Below, in pieces: positions 31,857 through 41,377 of a stretch of 64,000 bases of DNA. The first letter of the stretch is position 1; every line of letters starts with the position of its first letter. The notes under the pieces were generated by a model that worked only from the letters and a program-made list of their open reading frames with translations, had not been told where the DNA came from and ran no database searches. The stretch is from CAZYTM01 sp964649725 (GTDB taxonomy: Bacteria > Desulfobacterota > Desulfuromonadia > Geobacterales > Geobacteraceae), in contig CAZYTM010000002.1 in NCBI GenBank assembly GCA_964649725.1, positions 62,001 to 126,000 of the forward strand, read 5' to 3'. Made by a program: the position numbers and the translations under genes.

Positions 31857-33771
31857 GCTAGGCATCACCCCCAGGCTGATACTGACCCTCTCCTTTTGCG
31901 GCGGGTTGATCTTTGCCGTTGTCTTCTTCGTCAATGACCAGTTCACCAGCAGGATGGTGGAGCAGCAGGTCATGGCACACTCCCGTGATGTTGTCATGTC
32001 GGCTGTCAACAACATCGATCAGCAGTTGCGCGGGGTCGCCAGGGACGAGGCCAATCTGGTTGCCAGACTGGAAACAGCACCACGACTTTCCACTGTCGAA
32101 CTGAAGAAGCTGCTGAAGGTTCATGTCGCCACAAATGAAGAGGTGTTTGGCGCCACTGCCGCTTTCGACCCCCTCTTTTCACCGGTCCGTAACAAGCTCT
32201 ACGCCCCCTACCTGTACAAACGTCTTAACGGAGAGATCGCCCTGACCGACCTGGCGACCCCCTCCTACAATTACCCGGGCAAAAAGTGGTACACCACCCC
32301 GAGGGAGCTTCGCGCCCCGGTCTGGAGCGAACCTTACTTTGATGAAGGTGGCGGCAATGTGCTCATGACCACCTACTCTGTCCCCTTCTACCGTACCGAT
32401 AAAGGGGTACGCCGTTTTGCCGGCATCGCCACCTCTGATGTTTCGGTCGACTGGCTCGGCAAACAGGTCTCCTCTCTCAAGCTGCACCGCAACGGCTATG
32501 CTATACTCTTTTCCGCCAAAGGGGTCTATCTGGCCCATCCGGACCGTACCCTGGTGATGAAGGAGACCGCCTTCAGCATAGCCGACCGGATGAGAAACCC
32601 GGCCCTGAAAGAGATCGGATTTGCAATCACCCGCCAGGAGAGCGGTTTCGTCAAGACCAGGAATATCCATGGCAAGGACAGCTGGATCTATTATGCACCG
32701 GTACCAGCGAACGGCTGGTCGCTGGCGGTAGTCTTCCCGGCCGAGGAGATGCGTACCGAGGCAGCAAAAGCGAGCCGGATGATCGTACTCCTCTGCACAT
32801 TCGGCATCATCCTTCTGGTCACGTCAATCGTGCTGGCCGCCCGCAGCGTTACGCGCCCCCTGGCGGAGATGACCCGGGCGGTAGAGCGGATTGCCGGGGG
32901 CGATCTCGATAGTACGCTCCCGCCGGTGACAATAGGTGGTGAGGTAGGGGCACTGGCGCACTCCGTGAGCCGCATGCAGCACGACCTGAAGGAACATATC
33001 CGGCAACTGACTGAAAGTACTGCCGCAAAAGAGCGGATGGCCGGAGAACTGGCAATCGCCCACGATATGCAGATGTCGATCCTCCCCCACGATCTGCCGA
33101 CTCTTCCCGAGGTGGAGACCGCCGGAATCTGCCTGCCGGCAAGGGAGGTGGGTGGCGACTTCTACGATGCCAGTCTGCTTGAAGATGGACGGCTCTTCTT
33201 CATTATCGGGGACGTCTCCGGCAAAGGTGTCCCGGCAGCCCTCTATATGGCAATGGCAACTACCCTGGCGAGATCCGGAGCGCGCGACGGCTGCGGCCCG
33301 GAAGAGGTGCTGGAGCGGATTAACCGGGAGCTTTGCCAGGGGAACGATGCCTGCATGTTCGCCACCATCCTCTGTGGCGTGATAGATCCGGCTACAGGCG
33401 CTGTTCATCTAGCCAATGCCGGGCATACGCTGCCGGTCATCCTTCGTGCAGAAGGCTCTGCAGAGTTTGTCCGTCTTGCTCCCGGCCTGGTGGCAGGATA
33501 TCAGGAAGAGTATCAATTTGCCGGCGAGGACCTTAAGCTGGCACCCGGAGACACCTTACTCCTCTATACCGACGGAGTGACAGAGGCGATGGATGCCAGT
33601 GAAGAACTGTTCGGTGACGAGCGCTTGCTGGCAGCCATATCCACCAGAGTGGTGGATGCTGCCGCAGTGATGACGGCAATAAGATCTGCAGTAACGGACT
33701 TTGCCCAGGATGCCCCCCAGACCGATGACATCACCATGCTGATTATCAGATACAAGGGGAGCAGCCATTAA
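31843..33771 (+). CDS. Membrane SpoIIE/RsbU-type PP2C phosphatase with sensory domain and HAMP
   Basis: A 642-residue signalling phosphatase. It has an N-terminal membrane helix (LILTLSFCGGLIFAVVFFV) and a periplasmic Cache-like sensor (about 35-300, with YYAPVPANGWSLAVVFP). A second helix is followed by HAMP (SVTRPLAEMTRAVERIAGGDLD) and the PP2C domain, with metal ligands in REVGGDFYDA, IGDVSGKGVPAALYMA, and LYTDGVTEAMDA. The start is GTG inside the end of the STAS gene. It probably dephosphorylates that STAS protein in response to an extracellular signal, and possibly the second STAS protein at 56236. Confidence 0.9.
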   Translation: MRWAELGITPRLILTLSFCGGLIFAVVFFVNDQFTSRMVEQQVMAHSRDVVMSAVNNIDQQLRGVARDEANLVARLETAPRLSTVELKKLLKVHVATNEEVFGATAAFDPLFSPVRNKLYAPYLYKRLNGEIALTDLATPSYNYPGKKWYTTPRELRAPVWSEPYFDEGGGNVLMTTYSVPFYRTDKGVRRFAGIATSDVSVDWLGKQVSSLKLHRNGYAILFSAKGVYLAHPDRTLVMKETAFSIADRMRNPALKEIGFAITRQESGFVKTRNIHGKDSWIYYAPVPANGWSLAVVFPAEEMRTEAAKASRMIVLLCTFGIILLVTSIVLAARSVTRPLAEMTRAVERIAGGDLDSTLPPVTIGGEVGALAHSVSRMQHDLKEHIRQLTESTAAKERMAGELAIAHDMQMSILPHDLPTLPEVETAGICLPAREVGGDFYDASLLEDGRLFFIIGDVSGKGVPAALYMAMATTLARSGARDGCGPEEVLERINRELCQGNDACMFATILCGVIDPATGAVHLANAGHTLPVILRAEGSAEFVRLAPGLVAGYQEEYQFAGEDLKLAPGDTLLLYTDGVTEAMDASEELFGDERLLAAISTRVVDAAAVMTAIRSAVTDFAQDAPQTDDITMLIIRYKGSSH

Positions 33772-33792
33772 CCGGAAAGGAGCCGTGCGCTG

Positions 33793-34899
33793 ATGAAGGT
33801 TGCTATTCTGGGTGCTGGTCACGGCGGTATCGCCATGGCTGGAGATCTGACCCTTGCCGGCCATGAGGTGCGACTGGCGGCTACAGCTGAGCACGCCTCC
33901 AACCTGAAACTGCTGATGGCCTTTGGCGGCATCGTCGTTGAAGGGACAACCTCCTCCGGGGCGCCGGCCGGCTTTGCCAGACCTGCCCTGCTGACCACCG
34001 ACTGTGCTGCTGCTATCAAGGGTGCCGAGGTGGTCATGGTAGTGGTCCCCGCCTTTGGCCAGGAGCCATACATGCGGCTCCTGATCGAATATGGGGAGAA
34101 GGGTCAGATCGTGGTCTTCAACCCGGGCAAGTTCGGCACCCTCACCTTTGCCAGGATGTTGAAAGAGGCTGGCCGTAGGGATGATCTCCTGATCGGCGAG
34201 ACTACCTCCTTTATCTTTGCCGCCAAGACCAGGGGGCTGGGACATGTAAATATCAAGGCGGTCAAGGAGGAGCTCCCCTTTGCGGCACTCCCGGCAGACC
34301 GGACTGCAGAAGCGCTCTGGACCCTGACCGACCTCTATCCGCAACTCTCCCCCTCAATGGGGGTGCTGCAGACCAGCATCGATGCACCGGGAGTGATAAT
34401 CCACCCTATCTCCACCCTGATGAACATGAGCCGGATCGAGCAGATCGGCCCCTATCGCAACTCCCACTACGATATCACCCCTTCGGTGGCACGAATAATG
34501 GAAGGGGTCGATCAGGAGCGGATGGAGGTGGCAGGACTGCTCTGCCGGGAGACCTTCTCCTTCATGGATACCATGAAGGTCCTCTACAAGGTCAAAGGTG
34601 AATCGGCATATGACGTGATGTACCAGGTGTCGGCGCATAACGTGCAGATGGCTCCTGATTCGATGCAGCATCGCTATGTCTCCGAAGATATCCCCTGCGG
34701 CCTGGTGACCATCGCCAGCATCGGTCGCTCTATCGGCGTTCCGGTGGCCCGCATCGAAGCGATCGTCAATATCGCCTGCATGGCCAACGGCGTAGATTAC
34801 TGGTCGACAGGGAGGACGGTGGAAAAGCTCGGGCTGGCCGGGATGTCGGCGCAGCAGATGGCACACTACGCCATCACCGGCAAAGGGGATGGGGAGTAA
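33793..34899 (+). CDS. NAD/NADP octopine/nopaline (opine) dehydrogenase family enzyme
   Basis: A 368-residue oxidoreductase with an N-terminal Rossmann fold (MKVAILGAGHGGIAMAGDLTLAGHEV) and the opine-dehydrogenase C-terminal domain with its catalytic His region (IHPISTLMNMSRIEQIGPYRNSHYD). Family members reductively couple an amino acid and a 2-oxo acid, or reduce related imines. AAGGAG precedes the ATG. It is followed within four bases by an exporter gene, which suggests that the product leaves the cell. No nicotianamine-synthase-like gene of opine-metallophore clusters was found nearby, so the product is open. Confidence 0.83.
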   Translation: MKVAILGAGHGGIAMAGDLTLAGHEVRLAATAEHASNLKLLMAFGGIVVEGTTSSGAPAGFARPALLTTDCAAAIKGAEVVMVVVPAFGQEPYMRLLIEYGEKGQIVVFNPGKFGTLTFARMLKEAGRRDDLLIGETTSFIFAAKTRGLGHVNIKAVKEELPFAALPADRTAEALWTLTDLYPQLSPSMGVLQTSIDAPGVIIHPISTLMNMSRIEQIGPYRNSHYDITPSVARIMEGVDQERMEVAGLLCRETFSFMDTMKVLYKVKGESAYDVMYQVSAHNVQMAPDSMQHRYVSEDIPCGLVTIASIGRSIGVPVARIEAIVNIACMANGVDYWSTGRTVEKLGLAGMSAQQMAHYAITGKGDGE

Positions 34900-34902
34900 T
34901 CG

Positions 34903-36369
34903 ATGCCTGCGACTCCTGCTCATAGCGCACCCCGTGGCAGGGAAGGAGTGATCCTCTTCAGCATTGCCTTTGCCACCTTCATGGTAAATGTCGACTCATA
35001 TATCGTCAACATCTCCCTCCCAACCATCTCGGCATATTTCCGGGCCGACACAGCAGCCGTATCGTGGGTGGTGATGTCCTATCAGCTGACCGTCACCGGT
35101 CTGCTGCTGGTGTTCGGCACTCTTGGTGACCGGATCGGTATCAAACGGCTCTTCATGGCTGGCTATGCCCTCTTCACATTCAGCTCAGTACTCTGCGCCC
35201 TGGCGCCGACCCTCGGCTGGCTGGTGGCAGGGCGCTCCCTGCAGGGGATCGGCGCATCGGTCCTCTATGCCCTGACTCCTGCAATGGTCCCCAAATTCCT
35301 CCCTCCAGAGTTACGGGGGGCAGCATTCGGCACCCTGGCTACGGTGGCAGCCCTGGGGATCACCCTCGGCACCCCGCTGGGGGGGCTTATCACCGGCCTC
35401 CTCTCCTGGCACTGGGCCTTTCTCATCAATCTGCCGATCGGCATAGCGGCCATGCTGGTCTGCCGCAAGGTGCTCCCTGATGACCAAACGTCGCAGGCTG
35501 GCAACAGGCTGCCGACCTTCGATTATCCCGGGGCGCTCCTCAGTTTCACCGGGCTGCTGGCACTTATCATCATGCTCTCCAGACTTAACAGTGAAGGAGC
35601 AAGATCGCCGCTTGTCATCACGACCCTGGCTATCTTCCTCGTTTCCAGCATCGCCTTTGTCTTCTGGGAGCGGCAGACACCCAATCCGCTCCTCGACTAC
35701 ACCCTCTTCCGCAACCGCTCCTTCAATCTGGGTAATCTGGCCAACTTTCTCGGTCTCTCCTTCCTGGCCGGGCATAACTTCATCATCCCCTTCTACCTGA
35801 CCGTCATCAAGAAGATGCCGCCACAACAGGCCGGGTCTGTATTCCTGCTCTATTCGCTGGTCTATATGGGGGTAGGCCCCCTGGCAGGGAGGCTGACTAA
35901 ATTTATCTCACCCCGGACCCTCTGCACCGCAGCCCTGGGACTCGGGGTGGCAGTCGCCCTCGGCTTCAGCTTTCTGCTCCGGAGTGACGGCATGCTGCCG
36001 GTCTACGCCTATTTCGTCGGCATGGCCCTGGTAATGGCCACCTTCATCCCGGCCAACAACACCTTTGTCATGGGGTTAGCGCCGGACGGCAAGCAGGGGG
36101 CAGTATCCGGCAGCTTCAGGATGATCGGCCGGATCGGTATGACCTTCGGGATATGCCTCTTCCAGGCTCTTTTCACCTGGGCAGCGGCACAGGGGGGACC
36201 GATGCATCTGGATACGTTGCAAGGGGTGGAGCGGCTCCAGCTGCTGCACAGTTTCAGCACAGTATATCTGGCAGGTGCGCTGCTCTTTGTTATAGGTACC
36301 ATCGCATCACTGATGGCAAGGGGGGTGAAGAGAACCTATCCGGTCGTACTCCCGGAAAAGTCACTGTGA
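34903..36369 (+). CDS. MFS drug/metabolite exporter, DHA2 (EmrB/QacA) type
   Basis: A 488-residue, 14-helix proton antiporter. The motif-A region is LGDRIGIKRLFMAGY; TM1 contains FATFMVNVDSYIVNISLPTI, the DHA2 D..IVNIALP pattern. Motif C lies in ALGITLGTPLGGLITGLLSWHWAFLINLPIG. GGGGAG before the ATG lies within the end of the opine-dehydrogenase gene, so the two are translationally coupled. Export of the dehydrogenase product is a reasonable inference. Confidence 0.88.
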   Translation: MPATPAHSAPRGREGVILFSIAFATFMVNVDSYIVNISLPTISAYFRADTAAVSWVVMSYQLTVTGLLLVFGTLGDRIGIKRLFMAGYALFTFSSVLCALAPTLGWLVAGRSLQGIGASVLYALTPAMVPKFLPPELRGAAFGTLATVAALGITLGTPLGGLITGLLSWHWAFLINLPIGIAAMLVCRKVLPDDQTSQAGNRLPTFDYPGALLSFTGLLALIIMLSRLNSEGARSPLVITTLAIFLVSSIAFVFWERQTPNPLLDYTLFRNRSFNLGNLANFLGLSFLAGHNFIIPFYLTVIKKMPPQQAGSVFLLYSLVYMGVGPLAGRLTKFISPRTLCTAALGLGVAVALGFSFLLRSDGMLPVYAYFVGMALVMATFIPANNTFVMGLAPDGKQGAVSGSFRMIGRIGMTFGICLFQALFTWAAAQGGPMHLDTLQGVERLQLLHSFSTVYLAGALLFVIGTIASLMARGVKRTYPVVLPEKSL

Positions 36370-36476
36370 ACAACGTAACAACCATGTTGCATCTGGCTTT
36401 TTTTCAGAGCCTGCCGCTAAAGGTGATCAACTGGAAATAAACGTCTCTAAAAGACATTGCTGAAAGGGGTGTAATT

Positions 36477-38930
36477 ATGAGAATACTTGCCTGCTGCTTT
36501 ATGTTTTGCCTCGCTGTAATTTCCGGATGTTCTTCCGGTGGCTCCGACTCACTGACCGGAGCGGTCGACACCATCCCACCCTCTAACCCGACCCAGTTTC
36601 GCGCAGTAGTCAAGGCAGAGGACAAGATTGCTCTCTCCTGGGCCCCCGCGACCGACAACGTAGGGATCAAAGTCTACAGACTCTACGATATAAACAATGT
36701 GCTCTTTCGCAACGTCTCCACCAACTCGGTACAGCTCACCGGCCTTACCCCTAAAACCCAGTACTGTTTCAAGGTGAGCGCTGTTGACACAAGCGGGAAT
36801 GAATCCAATAGAATCCCTGTGCCTGACAACCCTGGCTGGCCAAGCATCTGTGCAAACACCGGCGCCCTTGACGCGAACGGCAAGGATCCGACCGAGAACT
36901 GGAACAAATTTGCCCGGAACGGCGATTATCTCTCGGCTCAGTTGAAGTCGCTGAAGAAATTCGACTACGGTATATTCATCACCAGGATGCAGGCTGCAGA
37001 CGGGCCGGTCTGCTCAACCTTCTGGCTTTACTCCGATGCCCCTGCTCCTGGAGCCATGCCGGAGATCAGCCAGCTCTGGCGCTGGAACGAGTTTGACTTC
37101 GAGTTCGTACCATATACCCTGGCCACGCAAAACTCCTACATCACCATGGAGGGGAGTTTCCCCAATCCGACAGTGAACATCTACGGGGCGAAGATAAAAA
37201 ATTGGGACAGTTTCGACACCCAGACATTGGTCCCCAGGTCGGTCATCTGGGAAAGAGGGCTGCTGATGACCGATGATCTGGTATCTAGCGACATGCAGCA
37301 CTTCTACAACAAATGGATGCTGGGAGAGACCAACAGCAAGTATTATATCGACACCGTTGACTTCAACTTCGCCGGCGTCAAGAAGAGAACCGGACCTCCC
37401 CACCAGACCGGCTGGACAGGGACCCCTGTCGGGAAACAACCAGGATGGACATTCGCCGCTGACTGGAAATATCCTTTGACAGCAATAAGTCCGGTACCCT
37501 CAGGTCTGGACATCAAGAAGATGGCGGCCATCAACTGGTGGCGGATGCCGAAAGGGAACCAGAGCATCACCGTCGACCTCCCTGGCTACGCCCAGCAGAC
37601 TTACTCCCACATCATGAAGAAAGATGTGATAGGTGGCTCTACTGCTGCTACTTCATCCCTGGCAGCCGCAATGAACAACGAGAGTTACCTCTTTCCGGTA
37701 AACAGCTTCTCTTACAACCCGTACACATCACTTAACACCTACACCATTGTCTGGACCAAGAAGAGGATCGCCTACTACATCAATGCCGGCAACAACGGCA
37801 GGGATGTCGCAAACTCTACGCCGGTGATGGTCTTCGACCTTGCCAATTTCCCTTCCATGGCAGACTCTGGCACCCAGGCAGACCAGGGGAAGATTACCTG
37901 GGTCGACACCACCCTTGCCGACCAGCTCGGCGGAGTCTCGATAAACCTGGCCAATTACGTGGCCTTCAAGAAAGCCAAGAATTACGCCCTCAAGGACCCT
38001 GTAAACAACATACCTGCCTGTGCTGCATCGGCTACATGTACCACCAATGACAATCTCAATGAAGACCAGCAGGCAGGCGCCGGCTGGTCCGGTTTCCCTC
38101 CCGGCTCCGCATGGAATGGGGCCGACGCCTATGTCAGGAGCGTGGAGTATTATCCGCTTTCCGATGCGAATGCTGACGGTACGCTGAACACCCATTTCGA
38201 TTACACCTCCCTGAACAGATGGGTTTTCGACCTGGCTGACGGGACCTGGAGCGCTACCAACTTCTACCAGAACATCTCCGCCTATTTCGGCATCCTCTAC
38301 GCCCAGGACTATACCAGGGACGATATCAGCATCACCATGAAGTCAAACGGGGTGGACGTGGAGAAGATCACTGGTACCTTGCGGGATTCGGTCAGCCCCC
38401 TGGCAGTCTCCTTTGTTGCCAATGCTGACGGCTCGCTCGCTGCGGACAAGAAACCATTGATGAAGCTCTCCAGCAGGCCTTCGGATGCCTCTCCCAGGAG
38501 AAACTTTTTCCGTCTGTCAACCAATATGGATACCGGCAAAGCGATAAGCGATTCGAATCCCTTCATGTACGCCACCATAGATAGTGACGGCACCGGCAAT
38601 GCCATAGTCGGGGTATCGGGCCCCAGCACACCACTGTCATTCTTCGCGCCACCGGCAGGAACGAGCGTCAATGCCACCATCAAGCTCTACACAAGCAGCA
38701 CCTATAAAGGCTCCTTTCCGACGGCTCCGGCAAAGGAGAACTACTCTGCAGTGGTCAAACTGCAGACCGCGGCCAATGGCGATATCTCCTGGAGCTTTGT
38801 CTCCGGAGATGCCATAGTCTCGACCTACCAGAGTGCAAATCCGCACATGATAACGGTCAAGCTCCCTTCCCAAACTGGCAAGGCGAGTTATGCCAAACTG
38901 CACGACTGGGTCCTGCAACGCAAACGGTAA
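36477..38930 (+). CDS. Secreted lipoprotein with FN3 domain and GH16-like fold (interrupted)
   Basis: An 817-residue exported protein with a lipobox at Cys18 (VISGC). Residues 32-115 are a fibronectin type III domain (PSNPTQFRAVVKAEDKIALSW, YCFKVSAVDTSGNES). Then KFDYGIFITRMQAADGPVCSTFWLY, EFDFE at 205-209 and TYTIVWTKKRIAYYIN at 421-436 resemble GH16 strands, the ExDxE catalytic pattern and the closing strand. The roughly 210 residues between the last two exceed the usual spacing, implying an insertion. The C-terminal 250 residues are Ser/Thr/Asn-rich and beta-like. Glycan binding or hydrolysis is inference; catalytic activity is unproven. Confidence 0.6.
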   Translation: MRILACCFMFCLAVISGCSSGGSDSLTGAVDTIPPSNPTQFRAVVKAEDKIALSWAPATDNVGIKVYRLYDINNVLFRNVSTNSVQLTGLTPKTQYCFKVSAVDTSGNESNRIPVPDNPGWPSICANTGALDANGKDPTENWNKFARNGDYLSAQLKSLKKFDYGIFITRMQAADGPVCSTFWLYSDAPAPGAMPEISQLWRWNEFDFEFVPYTLATQNSYITMEGSFPNPTVNIYGAKIKNWDSFDTQTLVPRSVIWERGLLMTDDLVSSDMQHFYNKWMLGETNSKYYIDTVDFNFAGVKKRTGPPHQTGWTGTPVGKQPGWTFAADWKYPLTAISPVPSGLDIKKMAAINWWRMPKGNQSITVDLPGYAQQTYSHIMKKDVIGGSTAATSSLAAAMNNESYLFPVNSFSYNPYTSLNTYTIVWTKKRIAYYINAGNNGRDVANSTPVMVFDLANFPSMADSGTQADQGKITWVDTTLADQLGGVSINLANYVAFKKAKNYALKDPVNNIPACAASATCTTNDNLNEDQQAGAGWSGFPPGSAWNGADAYVRSVEYYPLSDANADGTLNTHFDYTSLNRWVFDLADGTWSATNFYQNISAYFGILYAQDYTRDDISITMKSNGVDVEKITGTLRDSVSPLAVSFVANADGSLAADKKPLMKLSSRPSDASPRRNFFRLSTNMDTGKAISDSNPFMYATIDSDGTGNAIVGVSGPSTPLSFFAPPAGTSVNATIKLYTSSTYKGSFPTAPAKENYSAVVKLQTAANGDISWSFVSGDAIVSTYQSANPHMITVKLPSQTGKASYAKLHDWVLQRKR

Positions 38931-38964
38931 TAACTGTACGAATACGAACCAGGGGAGCAACCCG

Positions 38965-40182
38965 ATGGAAGGTATAAAACGGAGACAGTATTTCATGGAC
39001 CATGGGCAGATGGACTTCGAGACCCAGATCATACTGGGGAGCTGCTATTATGGGGCTGCCGATGCCGGGGAGGTCCTCTCGACAATAGACCGGATACCAT
39101 CGGGGGACTGCGAAACCTGGTACCGGCAGTGGCTGCAAACTGCCGAGCGGGTCAGGTCCGCTGCTGACACCTCTCTCGCTGCCGGCAACCGTGTCAGTGC
39201 CAGGAGGGGATATCTGCGCGCCTCATGCTACTATTCAGCAGCAGCTGTCTTTATCGATGGCACCGATGACCCTTCGCGCGGGGTCTCTGCCTGGAAGGAG
39301 CATCTGTCATGCTGGGAAGGGTTCTGCGCCAACATGGAGCCCCCTGCGGAAAAGGTCCTCATCCCTTACGAAGGGACCTCCATGCCGGGGTATTTCTTCA
39401 CCCCGGCCAAGGGGAGCGGACCCTGGGCCACCATTATCTTCAACAACGGCAGCGACGGTCCCACCTCTGCCATGTGGAGCTGCGGTGTGGCAGCAGCCCT
39501 TGAGAGGGGTTACGCGGCCCTGGTATTCGACGGACCGGGACAGAACGCAATGCTCTGGCTGCAGAAGACCCCTTTCCGCCACGACTGGGAGAAGGTGATC
39601 ACCCCGGTAGTAGATTTTCTTCTCGAGCGGAGCGATGTCGATCCGCAGCGGATCGCCTTGTCAGGGATAAGCCAGGGTGGACTATGGATACTCCGCGCCC
39701 TCGCCTTCGAACATCGGCTCGCCGCAGGGATAGCCGATCCGGCGGTGATGGATGTCTCCATAACCTTTATGCGCCAGCTGCCGTCGGAGATGCGCGAACT
39801 GCTTGATACCGGAGAGGAAGAGGAGTTCAATCAGGCAATGCAGCAGGCGATGAGCATGATGGGGAAGCAGCTGCGTCAGACCGTGGAGTGGCGCACCAAG
39901 CCGTACATGGCAAAGAGCTACTATGACCAGTTCAAGACTGTGCAGCTCTTCAACGTGCGTGATGTGCTCAAGCTGATCCGCTCCCCGGTCTTCATAGCTG
40001 ATCCGGATGACGAGCAGTTCTGGCCGGGACAGCCGCGCGAGGTGTATGAAGCTCTTGACTGCCCCAAGACCATCGTCCGCTTCACTGCCGAAGAGGGGGC
40101 CAACTGGCATTGCCAGCCAAAGGCGAGAGGGCTGTACGACCAGCGGATGTTCGACTGGCTCGCCACGGTCATGCCGGCGTAA
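38965..40182 (+). CDS. Alpha/beta hydrolase of the DHPON-hydrolase/FrsA-like group
   Basis: A cytosolic serine hydrolase of 405 residues. I choose ATG at 38965 (GGGGAG seven bases upstream); an upstream ATG would overlap the preceding gene and adds a Cys/Asn-rich stretch without support. The N-terminal helical cap (YLRASCYYSAA) precedes the hydrolase core. The nucleophile Ser lies in ALSGISQGGLW, the oxyanion region in TIIFNNGSDGPTSAMW, the acid Asp in FIADPDDEQFW, and the His in GANWHCQPKAR. The overall plan resembles 2,6-dihydroxypseudooxynicotine hydrolase, a C-C bond hydrolase. Substrate unknown. Convergent with the HD-GYP gene. Confidence 0.8.
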   Translation: MEGIKRRQYFMDHGQMDFETQIILGSCYYGAADAGEVLSTIDRIPSGDCETWYRQWLQTAERVRSAADTSLAAGNRVSARRGYLRASCYYSAAAVFIDGTDDPSRGVSAWKEHLSCWEGFCANMEPPAEKVLIPYEGTSMPGYFFTPAKGSGPWATIIFNNGSDGPTSAMWSCGVAAALERGYAALVFDGPGQNAMLWLQKTPFRHDWEKVITPVVDFLLERSDVDPQRIALSGISQGGLWILRALAFEHRLAAGIADPAVMDVSITFMRQLPSEMRELLDTGEEEEFNQAMQQAMSMMGKQLRQTVEWRTKPYMAKSYYDQFKTVQLFNVRDVLKLIRSPVFIADPDDEQFWPGQPREVYEALDCPKTIVRFTAEEGANWHCQPKARGLYDQRMFDWLATVMPA

Positions 40183-40201
40183 CGAGGGTAAAGAGGGTGG
40201 T

Positions 40202-41101
40202 TCAGAAGGTCTGGAAACAGGCGTGCAGCAATTTTCGCAGGGCTGCGGCAAGCTCGACTTCATCCAGAGAGTAGACCTTCTGGTAGATATCTGTAGCGAT
40301 GGTGGCAAAGACATCAAAGATCGCCGGGTCGAAATGTTCGCCGCGGTCGCCAGCCATCTCGGTCAAAGCTTCGGCGAGAGGGAAGGCCTTTTTGTAGGGG
40401 CGCTCCGATACCAGCGCATCGAAAACATCGGCCACGGCAAAGATCCTGGCGTTCAGCGGTATCTCCTCCCCGACCAGCTGATCCGGATAACCGCCACCAC
40501 CAAACTTTTCATGATGATGGTGGACTATATCGTTGGCATCGGCCAGCCAATGATATGATCGGATTATATCGCTGCCATGGATAACGTGGCTCTGCATGAT
40601 CTTGAACTCCTCTGCGGTCAGCTTGCCGGGCTTGAGCAGAATTGTATCGCTGATGGCGATCTTGCCGACGTCATGCAGAAAAGACCCTTTGACAAGTGCT
40701 TGCAGGGCAGCAAGGTCGAGCCCCATGGCCCTGCCGAGGCGCAGGGAGATTATGGTAACCCGGTAGTTGTGCGCATTGGTGACGCTGTCCCGCTTCGCTA
40801 TGGCGCTCCCGAGGGTTTCCAGGATACCGTTGTTGGCATCCTTAAGGTTTACTGTAAGCTGCTCCAGCTCCCGCTGTCTGTCATGCAGGTCACTGATCAG
40901 CTGTTCGAGCTGTTGCTGCTTGGCATCTATCCTGACGATCATCATCCCGAACGATTCGGCCATTTCCGCTATGGCAGGGGGGTACTCCTGCTCCTTGGTC
41001 ATTTCGAAGATGGTCCCCACATTGTCATAGTTGCCGAGTGAAACCTCCTTGGCAATGCGGGTAAGATGCAGGAACAGTTCGTTTTCTGGCAGATGGCTCA
41101 T
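40202..41101 (-). CDS. HD-GYP-type c-di-GMP phosphodiesterase
   Basis: A 299-residue protein. Residues 1-110 are helical with a coiled coil (QQQLEQLISDLHDRQRELEQL). The C-terminal HD-GYP domain keeps the metal ligands and signature: HNYRVTIIS, LHDVGKIAISDTILLKPGKL, HVIHGSDII, HHHHEKFGGGGYP and VADVFDAL. It should degrade c-di-GMP to pGpG or GMP. No receiver or membrane segment is present, so control must act through the N-terminal region. It is read opposite to its neighbours. Confidence 0.9.
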   Translation of the reverse strand: MSHLPENELFLHLTRIAKEVSLGNYDNVGTIFEMTKEQEYPPAIAEMAESFGMMIVRIDAKQQQLEQLISDLHDRQRELEQLTVNLKDANNGILETLGSAIAKRDSVTNAHNYRVTIISLRLGRAMGLDLAALQALVKGSFLHDVGKIAISDTILLKPGKLTAEEFKIMQSHVIHGSDIIRSYHWLADANDIVHHHHEKFGGGGYPDQLVGEEIPLNARIFAVADVFDALVSERPYKKAFPLAEALTEMAGDRGEHFDPAIFDVFATIATDIYQKVYSLDEVELAAALRKLLHACFQTF

Positions 41102-41237
41102 AATCTCCCTTGTCGTTGCAAGAACGGAAGTTATAGCTGGGATCGAGCTATGGATGGAAGGATAACCGGCTTATTTCGGATAACAAAGATACCTCTCGAA
41201 CAAGCCGCTGTCAAAGCAAATTTCCGTAGTATTTTGC

Positions 41238-41253
41238 TGGCAATCTATTAGCT
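41238..41253 (+). promoter_or_regulatory. Possible sigma-54 promoter before the secreted protein at 41378
   Basis: TGGCAATCTATTAGCT shows GG and GC 12 bases apart and matches the spacing and -12 form (TAGC) of the glutamate synthase promoter. The leader would be about 115 bases. The gap 41102-41377 contains no gene. Confidence 0.35.
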
Positions 41254-41377
41254 GTGTTGCATTTTTATCTAAGATGACAGCAGCGGAGAAGATGTATAAA
41301 CAGTTTCAAAAATAGGTTGCTTTGGGGAGCTATTTCTTGCATAAGATTGATAATAACTACGACTTAGGAGAGACCGT

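Noticed and set aside
33793..36369. Staphylopine/pseudopaline-type metallophore locus
   Set aside because: Only the dehydrogenase and an exporter are present; no nicotianamine-synthase-like gene and no TonB receptor nearby.
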